Assembly: GCA_036927565.1 (NCBI GenBank)
Contig: JAYESD010000006.1
Span: 99,793,353-99,857,352, forward strand
Direction: 5' to 3'
DNA length: 64,000 nucleotides
Source of the DNA: Tuctoria greenei
Lineage: Eukaryota; Streptophyta; Magnoliopsida; Poales; Poaceae
Under the pieces are notes generated by a model. It did not search any database. It was not told where the DNA came from and worked only from the letters and a program-made list of their open reading frames with translations. Of this stretch, positions 21,507 to 35,001 are shown piece after piece. Both the position numbers and the translations under genes were made by a program. Numbering within the stretch: position 1 is the stretch's first letter; each line of letters begins with the position of its first letter.

Positions 21507-21514
21507 TATATAAA
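21507..21514 (+). promoter_or_regulatory. TATA box of A5 5' LTR
   Basis: TATATAAA in the conserved CCACCTC context. This would be the promoter for the full-length A5 transcript. Confidence 0.65.
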
Positions 21515-23632
21515 CTACACAACACCCCACCCTTTCACCTCTTTGCTTCAATTGAAACACACCCAAACCCTAGTTCGTGGGAGCTGCCGCCAAGGAGGGA
21601 GAAGGAGATCCCGAGCAAGAAGAAGAATAGGAGGAAATGAAAGAGGATCAAGATCTCCATCAAGTTTTCGTTCTTCATCACCAATTCACCTTCAAGTTTT
21701 CTTTATCAGCCCTAGATCGTCAAGATCCAAGTTTTGCCTCGAAAATCCTTGATTCATTGGAGTTCTAAACACCTGGTATACCTTCTACTTCCTATTTTTC
21801 ACGTGAATTCAACCCCGTTTCTCCAAATTCACGTTGATCTAGAAAACCCTAGTTCATTGTTTCTGCGAAGGGCGGACCAGTCCAATTTTGCTGACTGTTT
21901 TTTGCTGAATTAAATCTAATTTTGTTCGAATCAATTCCAAACCTGTCCAAACATGATAAAAGCTATTAGAACTAGTTAATAAACATCATTAACAACTCAT
22001 TAACTAGTTTTGCTTTGCATTTGCATTAATCATACATGTCATGTCATATTGAGTAATATATGTGCACTTATTGATTATGATTCTTGCTTTGTATGATTTT
22101 TGTGCTAGAGTGTGCCGCAGAGGACCTCCAGCACCAGGATTTTGATGTCTTTTATCTCAACCAAGCCCAAGATCAAGGAAAGTGTCCTTGAAAATTTTGA
22201 TCCTGTTTCAACAATAAATGTTATGTTTTCAAAACTACATGCTTGTGTCAATTTGATGGAAATCCCTATGTAGGTAGTTTACTAGCTTTGTTTAACCACC
22301 CTTGTCACCTGGAATACATGGTAGAGAGTCAGGAAGGACTTTTTACCTTTGCTTCGCTTAATTAATTGGCATGGGAAAACAACTATACTAGTTAATTATG
22401 CATTAATGAGATTATGGTTAATATGAACTGGTCAATATCATATGGTAATGGGTGATCTAAGCAAGCCTGGTATGTGGATGGGTTGGAAGACACGGTGGTT
22501 GCTTGCTTTAGATCTAAGGACCGGTTCATGCGAGAATATGCCAAGACAACAGTGCCACCACAAGGCCAAGTATGGGTGCGGCGTAGCTGACTAATTAGAG
22601 TATTGCTAGTATTGCATGGATCATTTGGTGCACTGGGGAAGGGGAGTTAGATTGGGTTTGGATATGGTTGGCAGGACTCCTTGGGAACCGAATCGCACAA
22701 GAGGGGGCCCTTGGTTGAAGATGTGCTCAGTTGGAGACATCACCACTGGTGAAACCTCAATGGGTCCGTACATGCTAGTAGTCCTTTTGTAAAGGCTATT
22801 TTGTGATCTCTTGGCCATACACCAAAGGAAGTGTAATCTGCATAAGGGAGGTTCTTTAATCGCCGACGGGTGATGAAATCATAAACAAATGGGTAAAGTG
22901 GTACAAACTCTGTAGAGTATTAAAACTATCATGATTACCGTTTAAGAGCACTTGGATGACCTACATGATTATAGGGATTTTGGTATTGGGATGGTTTGAT
23001 ACTGGTTATGGGATGGTAATATGGTTTATGGCAATGGATATGGTTAATGGTAATGAGAAATCTGGTATATGGATGATGGTAATGAAATATGGACTGGCAT
23101 TATGATAACTACGTGGTTTATGATGGGTTTACTTCACATACATATAATATACTGTTTTTCAAATGTTTTAATGTACTTTTCAGCACTTAGCCTTTGTTGT
23201 ATTTGTCATTTGAGTCAGCTACATGTCATACTTTCCACACTCGCTGAGTACGACATGTACTCACCCTTGCAATTCCTCAACCAACAATTGCAGGTCAAGA
23301 TTGGGAGTATAACAATGATAATGCGGAGTTCTAGGCCGTGTCTGCCGTCAGCTTTGCCTGTGTATTGCTTGGAGCCGCGCTACCCTATTTCCATAGCTGC
23401 ATAGTTGCTTATTAGGTTTATTTCCACTGCATTAGTTCAAACTTGTCATCATAATTCATTAGAGCTTGTATTCGAGGATATTCTGAATTTTGTTATAAAA
23501 GTGGTTAGTTAATATTGTGTTGTGGTAATTTTCTGTATATCCTTTTGTGAATGCAGTCGTGTATGTGTGTTGAACGTCCTGGGCACACATATGCATTCAC
23601 TTGGTTTGTTTTCGGAACCAGGTGTCACAAAT

Positions 23633-23645
23633 TGGTATCAGAGCC
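23633..23645 (+). promoter_or_regulatory. Primer binding site of A5
   Basis: TGGTATCAGAGCC lies three bases after the LTR end. It is the standard complement of the plant initiator tRNA-Met 3' end. Confidence 0.9.
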
Positions 23646-23899
23646 ACAGGTCGACCATAGGACGCAGCCTAGATAGATTGGACACTCTAGAGCACATAGG
23701 AGCACTCAAGAATCGATGTGTTTTTTGCTTGGTGTGTTGTTTGCTATGTATTGCTACTTGTGTGCTTAGTAGAGGATTTTGGGATGCTTTAGCATTGCCA
23801 TGTCCACATAGGCTAGTATAGTTAGTTGCTTAATTTCATATCCCTTGATGCATGTAGTTGGGGACGTTTTCTGAATTCTCATCTCTTAGTTTTCTTCAG

Positions 23900-25310
23900 A
23901 TGGTGAGGAATCTTAACCAGAGGGATGCTAATGATGAGGAGGAGAACAATGGAGCACCTCAGAACAACAATGGACAAGGACCTGCCGAGGGAGCTATCAA
24001 TCTTGAGTAGCTATTCGCTATGCAAAACCAGCTCATGTAGACCATGATACAAGCTATGGGACAACTGCAGGCTGGCAACAATAATAATCAGCCTCACATG
24101 CCTCCACTGCCACCCCCGCCTCTTCATAACCGATTGGGAGAGTTCATGAGGACCACGCCATCGACCTTTGCACAAGATGTTGACCCTGTGGATGCCGATG
24201 ATTGGCTTAAGTCCGTGGAGAAGAAACTTGCAATAGTCTAATGCAGTGACTGGGAGAAGGTGCTATTCACATCTTATCAACTTTTTGGAGCAGCTGTCGA
24301 TTGGTGGAACTCTTTGTGCAACGCCCATGAGAACCATGAGAGGATTACTCGGGCTGAATTCAAGGAGAGCTTTCGTTCTCATTATGGGCCGGAAGGTGTT
24401 ATGATCTTGAAGAGGAAAGAGTTTGAGAACTTGAGGCATGGAAGATCGAGTGTGGGTGAATACCTCAATAAATTCACTCAACTCTCAAGATATGCGCCTT
24501 AAGATGTGAGCCGGGACAACCAGAAGCAATACTTGTTCATGAGGGGTTTGAACAATGAGATCCAAGTGCAATTGCTAACCTGTGATTATGCCAACTTCTA
24601 GAAGCTAGTGGACAAAGCAATTGTTGTGGAGAACAAGGTCCGTGAGACGGAGCAAGACACCAAGAGGAAGGCGCCATATCAAGGACAGCAACAAGGAAGT
24701 AATGTGCGCCCTCGCTTTGCACCACCCAATGCGTCTTATTACAACTCTTCTACTGCTGTACAGCGCCCTGGTTATGAAACGCGCCCGACTCAGTTTTTGC
24801 AGCAACACCCTGTCATACAAGCACCTAGGCCTCCAATGCCTTTTGCGCCTCGTGCCAACCTTCCTGGTGCAAATGTTCAGAATCAAGTTCGCGCCAATAA
24901 TTCTGGTGCAGTTAGGAAGTGCTATACATGTGCAGAAGCAGGACATTTTGCACATCAATTTCCTAAGTCATGCCTTGGTCAGGAAGCAATGCACCAAGAT
25001 AGAACCCAATACCGGATGGAGGAGCGCCAGTGGACAGCAGAATTTTGCTCATGGCAACATGAACCATGTCTCTACAGAGGAAGCTCAACAAGCGGAAGAC
25101 GTGGTGATTGGAATGTTTCTCGCAAACTCCAACCCGGCAACTATGTTATTTGATTCTTGAGCATCACAATCATTCATTGCATTGAAGTATGTTGCAATGT
25201 ATAGTTTGCCTACCTCTCATATGAAGTTTACTCTTTTGGTTAAGTCTCCAAGAGGAGAGATGAGGACAAATATAGTATGTCCAAAAGTAAGCCTTAAAAT
25301 AAGGGGGTAG
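23900..25310 (+). pseudogene. A5 gag-protease
   Basis: The start is ATG at 23900, opening MVRNLNQRDANDEEENNG. Order: acidic and Asn-rich N-terminus, proline run, capsid block (DDWLKSVEKKLAIV), RSSVGEYLNKFTQLSRYAP, basic linker, CCHC zinc knuckle (CYTCAEAGHFAHQFPKS, last Cys changed to Phe), protease. Two CAG codons became TAG (24008, 24037 region). Further stops are near 24240, 24500 and 24599, a frameshift lies near 24990, and the protease DSGA motif is broken by TGA at 25158. The frame ends at TAG 25308-25310 right after five G's, as in A3 and A6. Confidence 0.88.
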
Positions 25311-27774
25311 ACTACTTTGCCAACCTCATTGTTTTGGATTCTCAAGGATTTGACATTATACATTGTATGGATTGGTTGAGGAAGCACAATGGAGTTATTG
25401 AATGTGCCACAAAGACGGTGAAGTTGACCAATGATGAAGGGATCACCATAGAATTCGAGGCATCTCAACACGCACCGAAGCAATTGGAGTTGAATCACAT
25501 GGACGGTGCCGCGATTGAGGAGATTCCGGTGGTGTGTGAATTCTTGGACGTGTTTCTGGATGAGTTGCCAGGTATGCCACCTGATCACGACATTGAGTTT
25601 GTTACTGATTTAATACCTGGAACAGCACCTATAGCTAAGAGGCCATATAAGATGCCGCCTAAGGAGTTAGCGGAGCTCAAGAAACAAATTCAAGAGCAAC
25701 TAGAGAAGGGTTTTATTGGCCCAGCTCTTCACCTTGGGGAGCACCCGTTCTTTTCGTGGATAAGAAGGATGGATAACAAAGGATGTGTGTGGATTACCGA
25801 GCTCTTAACGGGGTGAACATCAAGAACAAGTACACGTTGCCACGCATAGAAGACTCGTTTGATCATATGAAGGGTGTTTGTGACTTCTCCAAGATTGATT
25901 TGAGGTCGGGATACTTCCAATTGAAGATTAGACCATCCGACATACTCAAGCTTTTAGGACACGGTATGGATCTTATGAGTACACCGTGATTTCCTTTGGA
26001 TTGACAAACGCACCTACATACTTTATGTACCTCATGAATAAGGTATTCATGGAGTACATGGGTAAGTTCATCGTGGTGTTTATTGATGACATTATGATCT
26101 ACTTGAGAAGCGAGGAGGAACATGAGGGACACTTGAGGCTCACATTGCAGAAATTGAGGGAGCATCAGTTGTATGCCAAGTTCAGCAAATGCCAGTTTTA
26201 GTTGAAGGAGGTGTCATTTTGGGGCCATATCATCTCAGGAGGAGGAGTATCTGTTGACCCAGGAAAAGTGAGAGATGTGCTAAAGTGGGAGCCGCCGCAA
26301 ATGTGAAGGAAATAAGGAGTTTTCTCGGAATGGTTGGATATTACCATCAATTCATCAAGGACTTTTCTAAAATAGCCAAGCCCATGACGGAGTTGCTAAT
26401 GAAGGGGAAGGCTTTCCAATGAACTCAAGCTTGTCAGGACAGTTTTGAGGAGCTCAAGAAGCAGTTAACAACAGACCCAGTTTTGATATTGCTGGACGTG
26501 AGCAAGAGTTTTGATATATATTGTGATGCATCAAGAGAAGGACTTGGTCGCGTGCTCATGCAAGATGGTCAAGTGGTAGCTTACGCATCGAGACAATTGA
26601 AGAAACATGGGCAGATTATCCAATGCATGATTTGGAACTTGCAGCCGTGGTACATGCATTGAAGATTTGGAAACATTATATCCTTGGACATAGATGTGAG
26701 ATTTATTCAGATCACATGAGCTTAAAGTACATATTCACACAAATGGACCTGAATTTGAGGCAACGAAGATGGTTGGAACTCATCAAGGATTATGATATGG
26801 GAATCAACTATCATCTAGGAAAGGCTAATGTAGTGGTCGATGCTTTGAGTAGAAAAGGTGTAAGCCTCAAACTCGCGGTTCGTGAACTGCCATCCGAGTT
26901 ATGTAAGGATTTTGAACGGTTGAATCTCAGATTTGTGAATGAGATGAGAATAATGGAGTTAAATCGGACCTTGGAGCAGGAGATTCGAGAGGGTCAAACG
27001 AAGGATGAGGAAATCCACGAGATCAAGGAAAGAACCCAAGAGGGAAGAGAATTCAGGTTTGATGAGGATGACCATGGTACCCTATGGCTCAGAAAGAGGA
27101 TTGTCGTGCCTAATGTGAAGCATATTCGGGAGACAATACTAAAAGAGGCACAGACTCGCCGTACTCAATTCATCCTGGTTGTACAAAGATGTACAAGGAC
27201 TTGAAGACATGTTATTGGTGGGCCAGCATGAAAAAGGACATAGCTGAATATGTAGCCTTGTGTGATGTGTGCCAAGGAGTCAAAGTTGAACATTAAAGGC
27301 CAGCTGGATTATTGCAGCCATTAAAGATTTCGGAATGGAAGTGAGAAGATTGTGGACTTTATAGTTGGTTTACCACGTACCCAGTCTGGTTATGACTCAG
27401 TTTGGGTTATTGTGGATAGGTTAACAAAGTTAGCTCATTTTGTTCCTGTGAGGACCACCTATACCACCGCAAAGTTAGCAGAACTATATATGGAGCATAT
27501 TGTGTGTCGACATAGAGTTCCAAAGAAGATAGTATCGAATATAGGTTCTCAATTTACCTCCATGTTTTGGCAGAAATTGCATGAAGCACTGGGAACAAGG
27601 TTGAACTTTAGCTCAGCATATCACCCTCAAACGGATGGACAAACTGAGAGGACCAATCAAGTTTTACAGGACATGTTAAGAGCTTGTGCTTTGAAGCATG
27701 GAAGAAGTTGGGACAAGAGTTTGCCGTATGCGGAATTCTCATATAACTACAGTTACCAAACAACCCTCAACTAG
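25307..27774 (+). pseudogene. A5 pol: RT, RNase H, integrase N-terminal part
   Basis: Pol follows gag-protease in the -1 frame. RT has DFSKIDLRSGYFQLKIR and the catalytic FIDDIMIY box. RNase H shows FDIYCDASREGLG, then after a frameshift the SDHMSLKYIF and LGKANVVVDALSRK blocks. Integrase runs from the zinc finger to YHPQTDGQTERTNQ with the catalytic Glu intact, although the second Asp codon region reads VSNIGSQFTS, so that Asp is lost. At least four frameshifts and several stops are present. The LINE cuts the frame at about 27771; the remainder is at 35002. Confidence 0.87.
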
Positions 27775-28052
27775 GATCGATATGAACATAATGGTTCGCT
27801 CCCGCTCCTACTTCGCTGCACAACGCGCCTCCGCCTCCTTCACTGCCAACCTTTGCTCGCCGCCATGGCCGCGCTGGTAACGTCGAGCGCCGCGGTGGTT
27901 TGGTCGTCTCGCTCAACATGGGCAATGATAGACCCTTGCCGGTCAGGGATGACTAGGATCTTCGCCCCGGCAAGTTATTTCAAGCGGAGGTCCGCCACAA
28001 GTTTCATTCCACGGTTCATCATCTGGGTTCCTCGCCCAAAGGCTCCTTCTTC

Positions 28053-30856
28053 ATGATCGCAACCTTTCAAAGGTACACATTTTGTCTCTCGGAGAGTGCA
28101 GTTGGTTGGGCTCTTTCTTCGGTGCTGGGTGGATCACCTCTGGATTTCCATGTTCAACAACTACAAGAGCATTTGTTTTGCTTCTCAGTGGCCAGAAAAC
28201 AAGTGGGTCTGCTGATCAATGCCAGGAGGAGGATCACCACAGCAACCTTTGATGTGTACTTCCACCTTTGACGCACAGGAGGGCCAGACTGGATCTCCGA
28301 GTACAGGAAATGGGAGCAGGAACAGAGGGAAAGCTGGACAACGGTTTCAAGGAAGAAATCAGTAAATAGGAGGGTTTCCTTGGCCTCCCCAATCCGGCAA
28401 CGTTCTCCTGCGAAAAAGGCAACCCCAACGGTAAAAGGGTTGTGGATCGGCAAAGTTTTCTGTGATCTTCAACAAGCTCCAAGAAGTGCTGCCGGACTCT
28501 GCTTTTCGGCTAATCCGAAGCTCGCCGGAGCTAACCGTACGGCCACCGCGAAGGGAGGTACGTGGCACAACAATCAATACAACTTTTTGAATTCTTGGGT
28601 GGACAGTGGGAAGTCTGGTCCCACACCATTCATGCCTCACTGGCCTCCGACACCATGGAGCGTGAACAATTCGGCGCATGCCCCTGATGCGACAGTGCTG
28701 AGCAGTAGCAACCCTAGACTTAGCCCTACTACGAGGGAGGTCGGCAAGTGTTCTCGTCCTAAGGGGGGTAGAGCCCTTCCAGCCTCAGTCTCGAAAGGTC
28801 CCGAGGGAACTCGGCATGGACAAGACAGCAAGCAGGAGAGGGAACCGAGGCTGCCAAGTGATCATGACGCTCTGGCGTGGGATGTGAAATGCTGCTATAA
28901 ATGCCTCAGTCCCTTCCATCTGAAACCCCAATGTCATAATAATATTCGCTGTAATCTTTGCTTTGGATACGGGCATATCAGAAAAATCCATTTTTTGGCC
29001 TCCAGAAAAACCCGGGTGTGGCGCAAGAAAAGCATACCGGTCATTAAGGCCAGTGGCCTCTCTCTGGAACCGTCCTCCGCCATCGACACCCACAAAATCA
29101 ACTGCCCCCTCAACTTCTCCCCAGCCGCTCCATCTTCTTGGCTCCTACGCATCTTGCACTCCACCTCCATCTCCATTGCTCTCTCGCCGGCCAACTCCCT
29201 TGGTCTCATGGCCAACTTCCGATCGATCCCACCAGGTTCTTGGCCAACCAGCACTTCGACTTCCTTGATGGAGGGCCGGACAGGCTACCGAGGATTGTGG
29301 TTCACTTGCCTGGGCATCATCACCCGGCGCACGAGGAGTTCGCAGTGGCAGTGGACGTCGAGCACGTTTTGGCGGAAGACCAGTACGACGACTTCAGGCT
29401 CAGGAACCGGAACTTCCTCATGCAAGATATGGGTATCACTGTCACGCACTCTTGTCTCTCTCCTCTAGGCATAGCTTTGTTTGCATTTCCGACTAGCCTG
29501 TTTCGGGATCTTCTAGTGATGAGAGAACCAATCATGGTGGATGGGGTCCGTGTGTCTTTTGTTAGGCATGATTTTGAAAGGAACCGTCGGACGCATGAGT
29601 TTGGTTGTGTCGGATGGTTCATGATCGTGGGGTATCCGTTAGACTACAGATCAGTGGAAGCAATTGAACTGGCGGTTTCCGATTTTGGCAAGTTACTCCA
29701 ATGGCACACAAGCCCGAGGGCACTAGGATTCATTTTTGTTAAGTATCTTTACACCCATGCTAGGCTGATCCCCAGGAGCCTAGTCCTGTGTCAAGGTACC
29801 AGGGATGGTGTCGGTTACTCTTGGTCCTGTCCGGTTTACATCCTTAACTGGATAAGCCCGCATGGCTTTGGAGAAATCCACTGGGGCGTCCCCCCGGAAG
29901 ATGACTTGCCAGAGGATGGCAACCCACACCCCCTTCAAGAACCAGAACCAGAGGGGGAGCACCAGCAGGCGAATGACCCCGAGGCAGACGCAGACTGGGT
30001 GGTGCACAATGACCAGCAACAAAACAATGATGAATGGGAACCCTGGGGGCCGCCACCGCCCCCTCCGCACCAGGAGATGGCCATCCCCTCCGATGCTCCT
30101 ACTCATGATGACTGCTCTGGTGTTGTGAACACTGTGCAAACCACTGCCAGAGCACCACGGATCACAACCTTACTCTCTGGATAACCCTGATGATGTCACA
30201 CAGTAGCCAGACTGGATTCGCCCCTTCGATTCCGTGGGGCTGAGAATAATGCTCCAAGTGGATTTCCCCAACTCCCCGTCGGTGTGGTGGAATGTGCAGT
30301 TCGGTGAGCCCAATGGATGTGGTGGGTTCAATAAGGTCCTCACCATGTCCTTCAGCAACACCGCTGATCAGCAGAGCACTAATCAGAGCAAGGACGAGAG
30401 CCCAGGCAAATCCTCTGTGGTCATCAAGGACATCACCTCAGGGCCAACTGCGGACATGGATAGGAAGAAGGGTAAACAACCAGTGAAGTCAGCAGTGGTC
30501 GACCTGATAGGCCCCTCCTACTCCAATAGGGCACCAGGCGCTAGCAAGCTAAGGAGGAGCCCGCGGCTGCAACTGATCAGGCAAGGACACCGGTCGACCC
30601 CCCCCCCCCCCCCCCCCACCTGCTCAGGAGGACGACTCCAGTGCTGGCATACCTGCTGATACTTCTGTGCTCAATCTTTTTCCAGGTCCAGTCAAATTCC
30701 CAGGCCGATTCTAATGACTCTACCTGTCCCTACCCTGAGCTCCCCATCGCTTTGTTGCAGGCGACAGCAGTAAAAGACTGCGGTGTTCCCCCTGAGGTGG
30801 CGCGCCAGATGATGTCCCTCCCGGAGCTGGATGACAATGTCGACCAACAACCTTAA
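28053..30856 (+). pseudogene. LINE ORF1 (nucleic-acid-binding protein)
   Basis: ORF1 proteins of plant L1 elements bind the element RNA. The N-terminal part has the grass-type SVARKQVGLLINARRR and FDVYFHL blocks, then a TGA at 28269, then GGPDWISEYRKWEQ. A CX2CX4HX4C zinc knuckle (CYKCLSPFHLKPQC) follows at about 28893, with further Cys residues. The frame shifts near 29100-29140 and continues through FAVAVDVEHVLAEDQYDDF and FVKYLYTHARLIP to a stop at 30181. A C-terminal piece with LRRSPRLQL follows, then a 20-base C run (30598-30617) and more shifts. The end is LPIALLQATAVKDCGVPPEV with TAA at 30854. Confidence 0.82.
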
Positions 30857-31309
30857 TTTGCTGGGAGCAGAGGGCACATGGGACACTGGGAGCTGCTTGG
30901 TTGCTCTTCAAACTATTTGCTATTCAGTCTTTTGGGATGTCGATGTGCTGGACATGGGTGTAGTTGCTATGATCAACACTTGTTATTTTGCTACGTTTTT
31001 GATTACGCAGAGTAACTGTTGTGAGCACCTGCTCATTTGGACCGGTTGGTGGCCTGAATCTAAGGCCAAGTTAGTTATTCCTTTCTGGAGTCTTTTTGCT
31101 TTGACTTGTTACATTGTTGCTTGGTCTAATTACCTGACACGTGCTGGCGGTTGGATCAGTTTCTGGTTTCTGCATTCTCGCCTTTGGGGGCTGGGCACCC
31201 AGTGGATGCTGTCTTGGGGGTACGTTGAGTCGTGTTTGTGCAGGCCCCAGCCTCTCTTCTCTGGCCGGGATTACATCCCAGTCTGCCCCTTTACCCTCTA
31301 TGGTTATCT
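30857..31309 (+). other. Inter-ORF segment of the LINE
   Basis: A T-rich, non-conserved stretch lies between ORF1 and ORF2. It gives a hydrophobic Trp/Cys-rich translation that looks like composition, not a protein. I see no known motif. Confidence 0.5.
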
Positions 31310-34300
31310 ATGGCGCACAATTTAAACCGTAACTGGAATGTTTTTAACTGGAACATCTGTGGTCTCAACGGTACTCATAAAAAGCAGGCGGTCAAAGCCA
31401 AAATAGAGGAGGTTCATGAATGTAACATCTTCTGTATTCAAGAGACTAAAAATGAACATATTGATATATCTTTCCTTAAGCGAGTGGCGCCCAAAAGATT
31501 CAACAAATTCGCTTATGCACCATCCATGGGTGCCTCAGGTGGTATACTGGAGGGCTAGAACGACAATCTTCTTCATGGGGAGTCTCTAGAAATTAGGGAC
31601 TTTGCCATTTCTATACGGATCACATCTCGACAGAATGGGGTCGTTTGGCAACTAGTCTCAGTCTATGGACCTTGTCAAGGTCCTCGCCGGCATGAATTCT
31701 TTGAGTGGTTATGGAACCTAGATTTGCAACCACAAGAGTTATGGATGATACGGGGGGATTTCAACTTCTATCGTCACACTAGTGACCGTAACCGCACCGG
31801 AGCGAATGCAGGTGACATGCAGACTTTCAATATTATCATCCTACACTTGGGACTTATTGAAATCCCTTTACAAGGAAGGAAATACACTTGAAGCAACATG
31901 CAACAGTCCCCCCTGCTTGAACAACTAGATTGGCGCTTTACATCAGCGCAGTGGTCTCTATCATTCCCAAACTCTACACTTCGGCTGCTAGCCAGGGACA
32001 CATCTGACTACATTCCACTAGTGTCCCAGATCAGCACTACCATACCCAAAGCAAAATGCTTCAGATTCGGGAACTACTGGCTCAGGCATCCCCAATTTTT
32101 CTCCATTGTTAAAGACTCGTGGGATCAGCTCCTAGCCACAGTTGGAAGTGCCAAGAGAGTATCTGCTAAATTAAAACGTCTGAGATACAAGCTAAACAAG
32201 TGGAGCAGAACACTGGGTGGACTGAATAAACTGATCAAGCGATGCAATGAAGTTATTCTGATCATGGACACAATGGAAGAACAAAGGACATTATTTCCAC
32301 AAGAGAGCAGCTTCAGAAACATGATCAAATGCCAACTTGCTCAGCTTATCAAGCAACAAAATGATTACTGGAGACAATGCTACACAGAGCGATGGGCCAT
32401 GCTTGGAGATGAGCCAACAAAATTCTTCCTGGCCGCGACAACGGAAAGGTATAGGAGAAACAACATCCCAGTCATTCAGGACGACCAAGGAGTAGAGCTG
32501 ATGGACCATGGGCACAAAGCTTCCGCTCTCTGGAAGGAATTCAACGAAAGGTTAGGCCAATCTGACCCGACTCATCAATGGCCACAAATTCAGCAATGGG
32601 TTTTGCCAAGGCAACACATACAAACACTGTGCAACCCAGTCACCAGAGAGGAAGTTGACGCCACAATCATGACGATGCCAAGCGATAAAGCTCCAGGTCT
32701 AGACGTGTTCAACACAGAATTCTTTCAAGCATGTTGGCACATCATTACGAAAGATATATATCTGCTCTGCTCGGTTTCTTCAATAACAACATCAGTATCC
32801 AGCCACTGAATATCACTTTAATCACTCTCATCCCAAAGATCAACCATCCCTACAGGGTTGCAGACTACAGGCCCATATCACTGCTGAACACCACTGCCAA
32901 ACTGATCACCAAAATACTCTTAGCACGATTGCAGGAAGTCATCACAACTATCATCCACAAAAATCAATATGGCTTCATCAAAAAAAGAACCATACAGGAC
33001 TGCATGGCATGGGTCTTTGAATACCTCCACAAATGTAGGAAAACCAACACAGGTATCATAGTACTCAAACTGGACTTTGTAAAAGCCTTTGACAAGGTGG
33101 AACATGACTTCATATTACACATGTTGCGAGTTTTTTGGTTTTCCTGATCAATGGATGAAATGGGTAGCAGACATCCTATCAACTGCCATTTCTTCAGTGC
33201 TTTTCAATGGAGTACCAGGCAAGACGTTCCATTGCAGAAGAGGGGTTCGGCAGGGGGACCCACTGTCCCCCCTTCTTTTTGTATTGGCAGTCGATCTCCT
33301 ACAAATATCAATCAACAAAGCAGTTGAGTTGGGGCTTCTGACATTGCCACTGCACCAAGGAACAAATGTGGAATTCCCAGTGGTCCAATATGCAGACGAC
33401 ACTATCCTAGTTCTCAAGGCTAATCAGAGAGATCTCTTCTTTCTGAAAAACCTATTGCAATCTTTTAGAGGAGAGGTCTAAAAGTGAATTGGGGAAAATC
33501 AAGCCTAATGCCAATCAACATCGATGAAGAGGAAACCACAATCCTTGTAGCCACACTGGGCTGCACTATTGGCTCATTTCCATTTACATACTTGGGATTG
33601 CCTATGAGCCTTGACAGACCAAAAGTAGATTCCTTTGAAGGGCTCATCTCACGAGTACAGAAGGCGCTAACCGGAGGAGCAACATGGTTATCAATGGCTG
33701 GCCGATGCACACTCATTAACAACATCATATCCGCTATACCTATTTATGCCATGTGCACTATCAAGCTGAGAAGTACAGTCATTCAAGCAATTAACAAAGC
33801 CAGAAAGCAATGCTTGTGGAGAGGCTCAAATATCAATGGCAAAGGCCAGCCTCTGGTGGCCTGGCATCAAGTGACAACACCAAAGGAAAATGGGAGCCTA
33901 GGTCTCAAAAACCTCACTACGATGAATGAAGCCCTACTCATGAAATTCCTCTGGAAAATCTATAACAAAGATGACATCCCCTGGGTCCATCTCATACATC
34001 AATGTTATTGTAACAATGGTAAGCCACCGCATGGCACAAATGGAAAAGGAACCTTCTGGTGGAGGGACGTAGTGAGACTATCTGACTCATTTCTCAAGAA
34101 TTTTGAAGTCAACACTGGAAAAGGGGACACAATTCGGCTTTGGCAGGATCAGTGGGAAGGTCACTTGCTTAGAAGGAACATGCCTCGCCTGCACTCCTTC
34201 GCGAAAAAACCCAGCATCTCTATGGCCCAATTCCTCAGCAGGCTAGATCACCTTAGCCATTTCTTCCAACCAATGTTAGATGAAGCCTTGCTGGAACTGG

Positions 34301-34926
34301 TCAACCTAGAAGCGCTGTTGGATGAGGTTTCTCACAGGGACCCCTCGCAAGACGTATGGAGTCCGACAGGGGGAGTAAGGATATTCAGCTCCAAGAATAT
34401 CTACAATAACTGCTACAACCACATCAAGCCACCAACACCCTTTAGTTGGATTTGGGCTTCGAGGGTGGTAAAGAAAGTGAAGATCTTCACGTGGCTTATG
34501 TTTCGGGACCGGCACAACTCACGCAACCTCCTGAAGAGAAAGAACATAGCCATTGATGGGAATGACTACACCTGCGTGCTCTGTGTTGACAATGTGGAGG
34601 AACTCACTTACCATCTCTTCTTTAGCTGCTCCTTCAGCATGGCATGTTGGAATGCCCTTGGGGTTCATTGGGACCATGACATCCCTTTCTTTGACACTCT
34701 ACAGAAGGCCAAGCACAACTGGAGTCGTTGAGCCTTCATGGAAATCTTCTCTATAGCGGCCTAGGAGATTTGGATTGTTCGTAACAACTTCATTTTTAGA
34801 AACTCTCCCCCTACTGTAAATGCCTGGAAAAGATCCTTCATTGCTTCTACCAGGCTTCAAGAGCTTGTAAGGGTTGTTCCTGTCTCTAGAACACCTAGTC
34901 AAGTGCTGATGTGGCTTTGTAACTAA
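31310..34926 (+). pseudogene. LINE ORF2: endonuclease, reverse transcriptase, zinc-finger domain
   Basis: The start is ATG at 31310 (MAHNLNRNWNVFNWNICGLN). The APE-type endonuclease shows the WNICGLNG start, IFCIQETK with the catalytic Glu, and WMIRGDFNFYRH. RT shows DKAPGLDVFNTEFFQACW, YRPISLLNTTAKLITKIL, LDFVKAFDKVEHD, RRGVRQGDPLSPLLFVLAVD and the catalytic VVQYADDTI. After about 34440 comes the C-terminal zf-RVT region (FSWIWASRVVKKVKIFTWLM, then CVLCVDNVEELTYHLFFSC). Breaks: TAG 31556, TGA 31888, frameshifts near 32740, 33128 and 33482, TGA 34729 and TAG 34762. The stop is TAA 34924-34926. Confidence 0.9.
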
Positions 34927-35001
34927 AACTCTATTTCGTTTTTTAATATATTTTCATAGCTGCCAGGGTTCTCCTTGCAGTTTTTATTGGTAAAAAAAAA
35001 A

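Larger units (their letters stand above)
20870..23629 (+). mobile_element. 5' LTR of A5
   Basis: The 2,760 bp LTR starts TATAACACCC (one change from TGTAACACCC) and ends AGGTGTCACA. Compared with the 3' LTR it lacks about 30 bp just before the palindrome array. It therefore has visible indels and substitutions relative to its partner, so insertion is not recent. Confidence 0.93.
27771..35001 (+). mobile_element. L1-type LINE (non-LTR retrotransposon), nearly full length
   Basis: This is a 7.2 kb unit with a GC-rich 5' region, ORF1, an inter-ORF segment, ORF2 and a short 3' end finishing in an A10 tract (34992-35001). It splits integrase of A5. Related sequence AGTTACCAA occurs at the left junction (27751-27759) and just after the tail (35006-35014), within a 14-26 bp imperfect target duplication. 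Same-strand orientation as A5. All frames are damaged, so it is not active. Confidence 0.9.

Noticed and set aside
30857..31325. Hydrophobic, Trp-rich frame as a membrane protein
   Set aside because: It lies in the non-conserved LINE inter-ORF region and looks compositional.
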